From the NCBI GenBank assembly GCA_963575745.1, contig CAUYUJ010001367.1:1-64000 (forward strand): a DNA stretch of 64,000 bases, written 5' to 3'. Positions within the stretch are counted from its first letter, which is position 1; each line of letters opens with the position of its first letter. A program made the position numbers and the translations under genes. This DNA is from Prorocentrum cordatum (Eukaryota > Sar > Dinophyceae > Prorocentrales > Prorocentraceae). The notes beneath the pieces were generated by a model. That model was not told the DNA's origin. It saw only the letters and a program-made list of their open reading frames with translations, and ran no database searches. Below, one piece after another: positions 9,540 to 19,369 of this stretch.

Positions 9540-11240
9540 AGGGGCGGCAGAACGCATGCAGTCGCGCAGCCGTCTTCGAGAACACAAGCATCACATAGCT
9601 TCCCGCATTGAAGCTTAAGATTGAAATGGGTGCAAATTTCGATGGTGCTTCGATGAGAGGTGAGGGGTATTTCGATGACTCGTAATGGCTGTTGCACTGA
9701 TTTGTATCTTAAACTCGCGTGCGTTCCGAAACTTGGAGGCATCTTGGGGCCCTCGTGGGATTCTTTTGGGTCCCTCTTGGGGCCTCCTGGGGCTCTTTCT
9801 TGGGGCTCTCCTGAGGTCCTCTTAGGGCCTTATTGGGGCTTCTTGGTGCTCTTTTGGAGCGTCGTGGGGCCCTCTTGGGGCTCTTTTGGGGGGTCTGGGG
9901 CCTTCTTTGCATTTATCATCGCGCCTAGCCTTGTCATTGAAGGCGCGGCAGCTCTGCACTTGCGTCGCGGTGATCCGCAGTTGTCGGATGCGGCCACCTC
10001 TCGTCAGAGCCGCTGTCTCAAAAAAATGCATCGATGCAGCGACATTGAGAGGCGGGTCAAGCGAACCGATCCGCGTGGGCGGCAAACTCCACCCTCCTAC
10101 TTGCTGCGCCCATCATGGTTCAGAGCGGAAGCCTCCTCCACCCCTTGAGTTCCCATCCTTCCCTCCCGCCACCCCTCCCCGACTAACGCCCGAACCGCGA
10201 GCCTGCAGCACGCAGTGCTCCTGAAAAAAACATCCCCGTGCTGCGCAATGCGATGCAAAACTCTGCGCCTCCAGGCTGTGGACTCAGCAAGTCCTGCGCT
10301 TCTTAGAAGCGTCGGCCTCCTTGCTAGTGGGTGCACCTGGCTTGACGAATAGCTCGCTCCCCGCAGCAATCTTCCTAGTGTTCGTCAGCGTGGGGATCGT
10401 CACTTCAGAGTGGGCGGAGCGCTCTCCCGCATTGAAGCTTAAGATTGAAATGGGTGCAAATTTCGATGGTGCTTCGATGAGAGGTGAGGGGTATTTCGAT
10501 GACTCGTAATGGCTGTTGCACTGATTTGTATCTTAAACTCGCGTGCGTTCCGAAACTTGGAGGCATCTTGGGGCCCTCTTGGGATTCTGTTGGGCCCCTC
10601 TTGGGGCCTCATGCGGCTCTTTCTTGGGGCTCTCCTGAGGTCCTCTTAGGGTCTTCTTGGGGCGCCCTTGGGGTCCTCTTGGGGCCTTCTTGGAGCCCTC
10701 TTGGGTCTCTTTTGGAGGGTCTTGGAGCCCTCTCGGGGCTCTTTGGGGGAGTTCTGGGAGGCCTCTCGGGGGCGCCTTGGTCTTTATGGCTAAAGAAGGG
10801 GGGGAGGGGGAGGGGAGCAATTCTTGCCCCCCCCCCCCCTCGGAGGCTCAAAAATGCCGTCTTGGGACCCTCTTGGCCCGCTCTTAGAGCGCTCTTGGGC
10901 GCTCTTGGGGCCGCCTTGGGACTCTCTTGGGCCCCTCTTGGGGCTGTCTTGGGCCCTCTTGGGGCCATCTTGAGGCCTCAAGAGCCCTTCGGAGGCGCAA
11001 GCGCGATAAGGCAAACAACCTGGTTTTCCTTAGGTTGTTGAAGGGTTTTGGCCTCTTGGGGGGTCCTTGGAGGCCTCGGAGGGCATTTGAAACCGTCTTG
11101 GGGCCGTCTTGAGACCTCTTGGACGCGTGTCGGAGGCTATCTTGACCCGTCTACCGCTATCATGGGCCATCTTTGGGGCCATCTTGCGCTCTCGGAGGCC
11201 CTCTTGGAGCCATCTTGGGCCATCTTGGACGCTGATATGG
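9540..11240 (-). repeat. Segmental duplicate of the 19.4-21.1 kb repeat units
   Basis: Starts with a head (CATGCAGTCGCGCAGCCGTC) shared with about 19370. Then comes one full unit of about 0.84 kb (9600-10430): leader, CTTGGGG repeat, about 0.5 kb of unique DNA, and the copied 3' end of the gene at 21.0-21.5 kb. A second unit begins at 10431 but gives way to an expanded, inverted CCAAGA-type element (10560-11240, core about 10995-11060). Confidence 0.85.
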
Positions 11241-11435
11241 GCCCGTCCCCCCCCCCGTCCAAACGCAGGGACGGGGGGGGGGTAAACCTCTCGAGTAGGG
11301 AAAGGCAGGAGGTTGGAGAGGGAAGAGCCCTATAGACCTCCTGCGCCCAGAGGGCTGGTGGGATTAAAACAAGTAGGAATGGGCGGGGTCGATTTTGCGT
11401 TTCTGGGGGCACTCTGCGAACCCACGCGCGTGACT
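11241..11435. other. Short spacer between repeat and pseudogene
   Basis: Polypurine and G-run DNA; nothing recognisable. Confidence 0.4.
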
Positions 11436-13615
11436 TCACGCTCTGCTGCGCCTCACCCGTTGGTTGAGCTTCGGGGGTAAAATGATTGAGCATATCTTGC
11501 CGACGTCTGAAGGCATGAACGTGCAAGGCTCGAAAATGCAGCTACTCAAAAACACATATGGGGAATCTGAGGTTCGACACTTCACTGCAGTGTCTGTCAC
11601 CTCCAACATCTCCCATTGGCTTATGCAGCTGTAGCACGCTCCTCCAATGCTGAAGTGAAACCAAACGCAGCCGAAACGAACTCGGCCATCTGCTAAAACA
11701 TACGCTACACTATATTGCATCACAATTTTGCGACTGTTTGCAATCAGAGACCTGGCAGTCAAGATCTCGCACCCGTGAGGCAAGCTGAACATTGAATCCA
11801 AAATCTGGATCATATTTTTATTTGCGGGTCTTGGCTCAATCAAGCTTGTGGCTTCGATCGGGCCGTCGATGTCAAACAGATGTTGGACTGTACATTCTTG
11901 CAAGAGGCCCTTGTTATAGCTCTGGAGGCTGTGCCGATGCTCCGCCATTCTTTTCAATACCCGATGTTTACGCTCGTGCATGAAGCACGACAAAATGAAT
12001 TTGTGCTGCAACATTTGCGTAGGGAGGTGGAGGCAATAGTGGGCATTGGGAACCCACAGAAGATCACCGTATGCAACCTGATGCAAAGCGAAGTGGGTAC
12101 AGATCGCTACCCCCAGCTCGGCTGGGGTCACCTCACCCGAATTTGCAATGTTCAGAAGTTCAAGCACATCGATGAGCGCCAAAGCGCTCTGCACTTCGTC
12201 CTCGAGAAACTTCGTCGGTATCACTACGTCCACTAGGAACTTCCGCAGGACGGGTGCAAATGACAGCATCTCACTCGCTAAATCTTTCGGGGAATTGTCA
12301 GCCCTTGACCTGCATACTTGTTTGGCGTTGGCGTAACCGCTCGGCCACTTAAACCGCTGAATATATTTACCAATCTGTTTCCCACCCAAACCGTGTTGCG
12401 ATAGCCTGCTTTCCAACTCCTCGACCTCGTTATTGAAAACCCCACCCACCACGTAACAATGGAGCCTATCCCACCCCCACGTCGACACTAAGTTCACGTC
12501 TAGCCTCGGACATTGCATCATGCCCGTTGGCACGAAATGGAATCCAAAAAGAGTTTCCAGCTCCTCCAATTCAGCCTGAGTGCCCGAAGCTGCCATCTGC
12601 GCCAGCCGTCTTTGCACAGCCTTCACAGACTCGTCGCTGTGAAGATCGAACTTACTTACGTCTATTTCCGTGGCGGGAATTAAATATCGGCCAGGATCTG
12701 GCAACAGCGAACTCTTGTGCCCCACTACGTTCTTACATAGGGGGCATAATTTATGGCCCGTCGCTCCCATGACGGCACTGGCGGCGTTGTGCGCCCTTTC
12801 ATCTTGAATCACCAGAGCAAGGGAACCATGAATGAGTCTGGGGCGAAGTTCCCCTGCAATCTGAACGTGAACACCCGCCCGTAAATCATAAGTGTCACCA
12901 AAGAACAACCCACGCCCATATTTGAACATATCTGACCGCATCGGTCCGCGGGGCCGCGAGGGTGGCCCACGCTAGTTCATTTGAGAGCGTCGGAAACTCC
13001 AGCTCCAAAAATGACCAGTCCATGGCTTGTATGTTGCGTGTATGGTGGGACGTTAATGCTTGCCCTGGTGTTACTTCGTCTGAGTAAAGTAGTATGGACA
13101 TCTTGTTTCCGGACTTATCCAAAGCTGTTGTCACCATATCGCGGTACGACTCACTTTTTTTTACACGCAACTTCCAACCATGCAAGAGGGTGCTGAAAAT
13201 CTAAAACAACATCATCAGCATGTCCACCCCCACCGCTAACATTCATCTCTTGAAGCAAAGGCCCAAACGATGTTTTCTCGTTGCTGATCTGCTCTCGCTG
13301 TCGCCGCTGGGTGGTTCGGCTGGAGAAGGCTGGCAATGGCTGGTCTTTCAACTCCTTGAGTAAGTTGCAGAGTGCGCTCGCAGTGACGTGGCTTTTCCTG
13401 CCCAGCTCTATCACTTTGCACCGTTTCGGCGCAGGTGGAAGGGAAGTCATTGATATGGACGACGCTGCAGAGATGCAACATGCACCAAGAACAGCGTATA
13501 CGAACTGTTGCATTGTCTGAGTGGTCGACAGAACAACACGATCTAGAATGGCTGAGCCACAATGGCTACGGACCCTCCAACCCCCCCCCCCCCATTCCAA
13601 AGACCAATTCCCCAC
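11436..13615 (-). pseudogene. Transposase-like protein (KDZ/Plavaka-like), frameshifted
   Basis: Three minus-strand frames join into one protein of about 720 residues. Frame 13615-13160 has SFGPLLQEMNV and HPLAWLEVACKK. An A8 run at about 13156-13163 shifts to 13155-12950, with MSILLYSDEVTPG and a FLELEFPTLSNELAW block. A second shift near 12950 leads to the 505-codon frame from 12941, with KLCPLCK (Cys pair), WGWDRLHCYVVGG, HYCLHLPTQML and SCFMHERKHRVLKR. The YSDE block, a later Trp/Asp block and the H-x-L...HERKHR block resemble the layout of fungal Plavaka/KDZ-type transposases and a repeated dinoflagellate family. That link is recalled from memory and not tested. No introns are needed. 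The two indels make it a pseudogene as assembled. Confidence 0.5.
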
Positions 13616-13742
13616 GTCCTCTTCATTACTTGGCCATGCCCCCTCTCGCCGCCCAGTGGGTCAGGGTAGGACTCGGATACAGGCCCCCCTGCAAGGTCAC
13701 GTTCGTCGCGCCTTGACTCCAGTATCCCGCCATATGTCGATT

Positions 13743-13882
13743 CCAATGGCCCATTGGGCTCTGGCTGAGAGGGTCATCCGATACCTAAAACGTTGGCAGC
13801 TTCGTCTATGTTGATTACATTGGCCCATCGGGCTCTGGCTGCAGAGGATCATCCGATGCCTGAAATGTTGGCCGCTTCGTCG
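13743..13882. repeat. Two-copy tandem duplication, about 76 bp
   Basis: TGGCCCAT(T/C)GGGCTCTGGCTG...TTGGC(A/C)GCTTCGTC occurs twice (about 13743-13806 and 13819-13882). Confidence 0.85.
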
Positions 13883-14040
13883 TTAGGGTAGGGGTTAGGG
13901 TGATGATTAAACATAAGGGGGGCCGCATGGGGTAGGGATTAAACTTAAGTTTAAGGCGTTGGTTGGGGATAAGGTTAGTGGTTAGGGGTATATGGGGTTA
14001 GGGGGTATGGTTTAGGGTTAAGGGCAGGGGGTATAGGGAT
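13870..14040 (+). repeat. Degenerate interstitial telomere-like tract
   Basis: Repeated GTTAGGG, TTTAGGG, GGGTTAGGG and GGTTAAGGG words. Degenerate, with no perfect array, so an old telomeric or telomere-like insertion is possible but unproven. Confidence 0.45.
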
Positions 14041-14502
14041 GGAGGTTGGGGGAGGTGGGCTCTGGTTCGCATCGGTGCCGTTTCAGGGGCCACGAGAAAC
14101 ACGGGAAGCCCTCAAGGGCTTGGAGAGTTTCACGTATGTTGCGAGACCCCGTTCGGGGTCCTCTTGGGTCCCGGGCACCGAATGACGTCCCGAGATGGAC
14201 GACCACCTCCCCTTGAGCAGGTTCCCAGAGGAGCCGACCGCAACCCCGAGGGTTGCCCGTGCGTGCCCAAACATATTTTCACGAATTGTTGAGCTTAGAT
14301 CAACCACGAATTCTTCGCATGGCAGACGGTACGTGCAGCGAGCCTGACAAGCGCCCCTCATGCTGAGCCCGCGTGTACCGTGAACGCTAACTATGCCATG
14401 CACCCCACATGCTTCGCGAGGGCGTCATTAGGGAGCGAGGGGAGGTAGAGAGATAGGGAGATGTTCAGCAGGACGGAGTAGGAGAGTGAGAGGTGTGCAC
14501 AA
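14041..14502. other. Intergenic, no gene seen
   Basis: No motif or long codon-like frame that I can support. Confidence 0.4.
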
Positions 14503-14760
14503 TCACGCCCCATGCTTCTTAAACACAAGGACGGCCTTCTGATAAGCCTCCCTGCCGATGCGCTTCTGATCCTCAACAGTGTGACCCGCGTGCTTCGCAA
14601 GATTGATGGCTGAGGTGTATGCGCGAGACGTGTATGCACCGATGGTCCTCCCTTTGCAATCGGTCGGCCTCAGGTAGGCCTTGTAGTCGACGCTGTGCTT
14701 GAGCGGTTTCGCATCGGCACCTGCCCAACCCATGGCCCGAGGAGCGACCGCCCCATCCAC
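14503..14760 (-). CDS. Possible terminal exon of an unknown protein
   Basis: A compact Lys/Arg/Tyr-containing reading frame with balanced composition, unlike the surrounding repeat frames: KHSVDYKAYLRPTDCKGRT, then SRAYTSAINLAKHAG, ending KKHGA. A GGGCAG acceptor-like sequence at about 14721-14726 would open it at residue A-D-A-K-P. I could not match its phase to the end of the frame at 15101, so its link to that gene is uncertain. Confidence 0.4.
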   Translation of the reverse strand: MDGAVAPRAMGWAGADAKPLKHSVDYKAYLRPTDCKGRTIGAYTSRAYTSAINLAKHAGHTVEDQKRIGREAYQKAVLVFKKHGA

Positions 14761-15100
14761 CCCCTCCCCCCCTCATGCCTACTCATCCGCTCCCTCCTAC
14801 CATGCTCGCGCAAGGCCCTGGAGGGCCCCCTGTAAACCTGCTCCTCGTCCTCATCCTCCTCATCCACACCCAACTCCTCTTTCTCCCCCCATCCTTCTCT
14901 GCCTGCCTGCATTCATATGGTATAGCATGTGCATAGACGAATGCAAATGACAGGGTCCAGTCGTATAATCTGGCATCTGTTGCGACTCCGACTCCGATTC
15001 ATCACCCCTCGTGCCCCTCATGGGGCCTTCTCGGGGTCCCGTTGAGCGGGCGGACGCTTGGGGGGAGCACGCACGCTATACACATTACGTCGCATAGTGC

Positions 15101-16484
15101 CTACCGCCCAACCCCCTCCCCGCCGTTGGACGGCGCGGCCTTGGACTTGGGCTTGCCCTTGGCCTTCGCCTTGGGCTCCCCCTTGGCCTTGGCCTTGCCC
15201 GTGCAGCCCTTGTCCGTGTTCGTGGCCGCGCTCTGGGCCTCGTCGGCACCGTCCTTCGCAGCCTTCCTCCTCCTCTTCGCCTCGTGGGAAGCGCGCCTCA
15301 TCGACTCCTCCAAGGCGGCGGCCTCGTCGTCGGCTGCCGCAGCCGCCCCTGAGGGAGCCTGGTCCGCCGCTGCAGGAGAGTCGCCCGCCGAGCTCGCACC
15401 CCAGGCGGAGGTTGGGTCACCGTTGGACACGCCGCCGCCGCCAATGGGCGGAGTCGCATCCATGCTCGGCACCTTTGCATTGGCTGGGGGGGGGGGGGGA
15501 CTCCTCAGCTGGGGCTTGAGCGCGTGCAGGCCCGATGAGCCCGCCCCGCTGCCGTCGACGATGGCCCGCTGACCAGAACCGTTGATAGATTGGCACATGG
15601 TCTGCATGGTCATCATCAGCATCTGCATGAAGTCGGTACCCTGTGGCTGGCCGCTCGGGCCGAACGCTGAAGGCTGAGCCACTGCCAGGGGTCCAGGCTG
15701 CGTCTGGTGATCAGCGCGCTTGTCCCCCACCTGGTTGCTGGACTTCCTGCAGCACATGCCCTGGAACACGGCCTCGATCATCTCGACCTGCCCCGCGTTA
15801 GGCTGGACTGGCGGGTCGTCGGCGGTGTACGCGTAATCCCACCTCCCTTGGCCCATCAACTGAGGGTGGGCCTTGAGCTCCTTCTCATGGATGTACGGGT
15901 GCCCCTTCGTCTTGTCGAGCTTCTTAATCTCCGACTGGAGCTGCTTGCACATGGGCTTCTTACTATTGCCCGTCAGGCTGCTAGACGATAGCTCCGCGCT
16001 GCATGCAATGAGGATGCTCACCCCCCTCATCTGCAAGTCTTCCGACGGGCATGACACGCCCACCTTGTGCATGCGAGCGGCCATGACCTCCGTCTTGGCC
16101 TGGACGCTGAGGTGCGCGTTCAAGAAGGTCTCGTAGTCCGTGCGAGTGAAGAAGTTATGGATGTATTTGGCCTTCTGCTGAGGCCGCGCTTGGGTCGTGG
16201 AAGTGGCCTCTCCCTCGAGCGACGCTGCCCTGTCGCTCAGCGCCGTCGCAAGCGTGGTGACCTGCTCAGGGGTCCATGGCCCTCCAACAATGGCCGCCGT
16301 GACGGCGGTTGCCACGGCGTACGTCACGTCGTTCGTCGTGGAGATCGTCTGCACCAGGGCGCGAACCTGCGATTGCCTGGCCGCATCCATGTTCAGCCCT
16401 GCTGAAGCCTGAGCCCCAATGAACCTGACCCGCTCGTTGATCATGCCGATGAGGCGGGTGGCGACGGGGTCGGCGTCGCCCATG
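15101..16484 (-). CDS. Unknown protein, second exon (Lys/Ala-rich C-terminus)
   Basis: The codon-like frame runs from M-G-D-A-D-P-V-A-T-R-L to a stop at 15101. The N-terminal two thirds look globular and helical (RLIGMINERVRFIGAQ; YIHNFFTRTDYETFLNAHL; KQLQSEIKKLDKTKGHPYIH). A Met/Gln-rich segment (FMQMLMMTMQTM) follows, then Pro/Gly/Ala-rich linker, and a C-terminal KAKAKG-type basic tail that could bind nucleic acid. A GCAG acceptor at 16485-16488 joins it to the exon at 17226-17893 in phase 2. The uninterrupted frame extends to 16627 but probably into intron. Function not recognised. Confidence 0.55.
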
Positions 16485-17225
16485 CTGCGGCACGAGGCGC
16501 GTGGCGAACCAATGGTAAACAGGCCGTTGTGAGCCAAACCAGCTACGCCAGTGGAGGGGGACATGGAGAGAGATGATGGGGAGGGAGTGCGTGGGGCGAG
16601 GGTGGAAAGCCACATCGCACGCACCACATGAGAACAAGCAGTGGCATCTCTCTGATGCGCGAACCTGTGCTCAGAGGTTCGCTCAATTGCGCGAACCTCT
16701 GCTCAGAGGTCCGCGCATCCGCCAACGTACGATAACTTTAAGTTATCTTATGAAGATGAGTTGGCGGATACCGAACCTCTGAGCAGAGATTCGCGCAATT
16801 GCGCGAACCTCTGAGCAGAGGTTCGCGCAATGCGAAGATATCATACGTCGGTGGTCGGCCCCTGCGTGCCCTGACAGTCTAGCCGCGCTGATCGAGGGGG
16901 TCGCGGGCACATTTCGACATAGGTTGTGCGATCGACACGGGCTCCGATTGGTCATTTCATCACGAGCCCAACTTGAATGATACTGCGGACTGCAACCGCA
17001 TGCGAGCATAGCATGCCGCTACATGATATCACCGCCTAGCGCGGTTGAGCGAAGGCGACGTGCAGCCGCGCACCAAACTACAGTTGCCCCCTGCTCGCCA
17101 ACCAGCCCGACACAGAGCCACGCCAGTGCAAATTCCTTCCATAGTGCATGCAGGCACAGCGCGCCGCTACCCCTGCGCGTGCACGCCAACCAGCCTGACA
17201 TCAGACACCCAGCCTCAACACTCAC
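16485..17225 (-). other. Predicted 741-nt intron with a fold-back palindrome
   Basis: The donor GTGAGT begins at 17225, directly after K-S of the upstream frame; the acceptor GCAG ends at 16485. The split codon (TC|C) keeps the reading frame. It contains the palindrome cluster at 16655-16835. No transcript evidence is available. Confidence 0.5.
16655..16835. repeat. Nested palindrome cluster
   Basis: Four copies of a 24-bp palindrome built from GCGAACCTCTG and CAGAGGTTCGC halves (about 16669, 16691, 16771, 16803). They are arranged two on each side of TCCGCCAAC (16718-16726) and GTTGGCGGA (16760-16768), which are inverted copies of each other. The centre is the palindrome GATAACTTTAAGTTATC (16731-16747). 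The whole about 180 bp can fold on itself. Confidence 0.9.
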
Positions 17226-17893
17226 GACTTGTTGTGGCGCATCTGGTAGAAATCCTCCAGTATTTGGCCGTATATGTCGATCTTGCTTTGCACGAATTCG
17301 GGCGTCCCCGTCTCGACCTTCATGCTCCTGCTCGCCATTTTCTGTGTGTCCGTATTGAAGTAGTAGGTGACCAGCGAGTGCCTGTACCTCATCCATTTCA
17401 CGTGCGGGTGTGTAATGACGGGGTCGGCCACGTCTTGGTCAGGGGGGGCTGGGTCCTTCGTCAGCAGGTCCATCGCGTCGGCGCTGCACTCCACGTGCAG
17501 CTTGTCCCTGTGGTTGGCACTAGTCCGTACTTTGCACGACCGAGTCCCCCCACCAACGAGCTTCACGGTGACCTCGACCCAGTCGGCGATGTCATCGAAC
17601 GCATCTTTCCTGGGCCTCTTGGACACTGGACCCTGGACGTCAATGGTCATGATCTCGTCATTTGCGACGCGATTCCTGTTGGCCTCATCCATCAATTCGT
17701 CCACCATGTTATTGCGCGCCCTGGAGAGCGCATCCACCATGTCCAGCTTCTGCGACAGGAAGCGCTTGAACCTGGCATCGCCCTTGTCGCACTGCACGAA
17801 CGAGATGCCATCAACAACTGAAGGCTTCACACACCAAGACGAGGCCAGGGTTCGGGACAGTGCCAGGCGCAGCGACGAGCACATAGCCGCCAT
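17226..17893 (-). CDS. Unknown protein, first recognised exon
   Basis: A 222-codon frame, MAAMCSSLRLAL onwards. It is mostly charged and soluble, with a basic KRPRK cluster at residues 92-96 (possible nuclear signal), an FDDIADWVEVTVKLVGGGTR segment, and VKWMRYRHSLVTYYF near the C-terminus. It ends at a GTGAGT donor. The Met at 17893 is the only good start, but upstream exons cannot be excluded. Nothing identifies a function. It is collinear with 15101-16484 and probably the same gene. Confidence 0.55.
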
Positions 17894-18059
17894 CGATGGA
17901 CACCATGAGTGGTACGATTCGTACTGCCCGTCACAGACGTGGAAATCTGGTGCCTCAATGAGCTACGCAGCGGAGGCAGCATTGGGCGCGTGAGAGGATT
18001 GAGGAGGACGGGTGGTTGGAGCGGGGATGATTGGTTGCCGCTTTACAGCAATGCCCAAA

Positions 18060-18345
18060 AATGTAACCCAAATGCCATACCCCTCTCTCTCTCGTTCTCT
18101 CTCTCCCTCTCCCGTCTCCCTATACATCTCCCTTTCCCTCCGTCTCTCTATATATCTCTCTATCTCTCTTTATATCGTTCTCCCTCCCTCTCCCACCCGT
18201 TTGCTTGTGTTTGTGTTTCTCTCTCTCTCTATATATATATATATATAGTTATATCTGTGTACGTATATTTTTTTATATTTATGTATATATATATATATAC
18301 ATATGTGCCTCCCTCCCTCCCTCCATCCCTCCCCTCTCCGTCCCT
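18060..18345. repeat. (TC)n, (TA)n and (CCCT)n microsatellites
   Basis: CTCTCTC runs (18080-18230), TATATA runs (18231-18247 and 18286-18300), then CCCTCCCT. Confidence 0.95.
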
Positions 18346-18639
18346 CCCCCCGCCCCCACCTCCCCCTCTGTGTCTTCGGAGGGCCCCAGAATTCACATCC
18401 TTTGTGCCGTGCAGAGGCGCGCGTCTCCTATTACACGCGCACTATATCACAGGTCTTGTCCCCCCTCGGGCCCCATCTCGACATCTACGATTAGCGCCGC
18501 GACCAGGGTGCCAGGTCGGTAATCCCACCAGCCCTCTGGGCGCAGGTGGTCTAGGACGTTTCCCTTTCCAACCTCCTGCCTTCCCCTGCTCGGGAGGTGC
18601 ACCTCCCCCCCCCCCTCCCTGCAATTGGACGGGGGGGGG
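18346..18639. other. Spacer, no gene seen
   Basis: Unique GC-rich DNA with C and G homopolymer runs at 18605-18640. Confidence 0.4.
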
Positions 18640-19150
18640 GAACGGGCCCAAAGCAGCGTCCAAGATGGCCCAAGATGGCTCCAAGAGGGCCTCCGAGAGC
18701 GCAAGATGGCTTCCAAGATGGCCCAAGATAGCGGTATACGGGTCAAGATAGCATCCGACACGCGTCCAAGAGGCCTCAAGACTGCCCCAAGACGGTTTCA
18801 AGTGCCTCCCGATGCCTCCAAGGACCACCCCAAGAGGCCAACATCCTTCAAACACATAAGGGAAATCAATGGTTGTTGCATTCTCGCTTTTTCGCATCCG
18901 AAGGGCTCTTGAGGCATCAAGATGGCCCCAAGATGGCCCAAGACAGCCCCAAGAGGGGCCCACGAGAGCCCCAAGACGGCCCCGAAAGCGCCCAAGAGCG
19001 CTCCAAGAGCGGGCCAAGAGGGTCCCAAGACGGCAGCGTTGAGCCTCCGATGGGGGGGCAAGGATTGCCCCCCCCCTATCTTTTTGATCAATGCGGTCTA
19101 CGACGGCCCCAAGAGGCCTCCCAGATCGCTCCCAGGAGCCCCAGATAGAG
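18640..19150 (+). repeat. CCAAGA-type element with core, copy 3
   Basis: CCAAGATGGCCC-type repeats on both sides of an A/T-rich core (about 18838-18912). Its reverse complement aligns with the core at 10995-11060 (shared TTGGCCTCTTGG and CCCTTCGGA edges). Confidence 0.85.
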
Positions 19151-19369
19151 CTGCGGCGCGATGATAAGGACAGGCGCGATGATAAGGGCAGGCGGCATGC
19201 TCAGGGTAGGCGCGATGATAACCGCACGCAGACATGACAGTGGAATCCCACGCGCCCTGCCACTCCCCCCCATACCCACGAACTCCACGAACCTCGAAAT
19301 TGAAAAATGCTGACAACAAAAACCGAACTAGTCTTGATGCTTTGCGTATCCCCACCAGCCCATCCAGAA
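19151..19369. other. Spacer with three GGCGCGATGATAA repeats
   Basis: GCGCGATGATAAGG occurs three times at 19157-19220. No gene. Confidence 0.5.
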
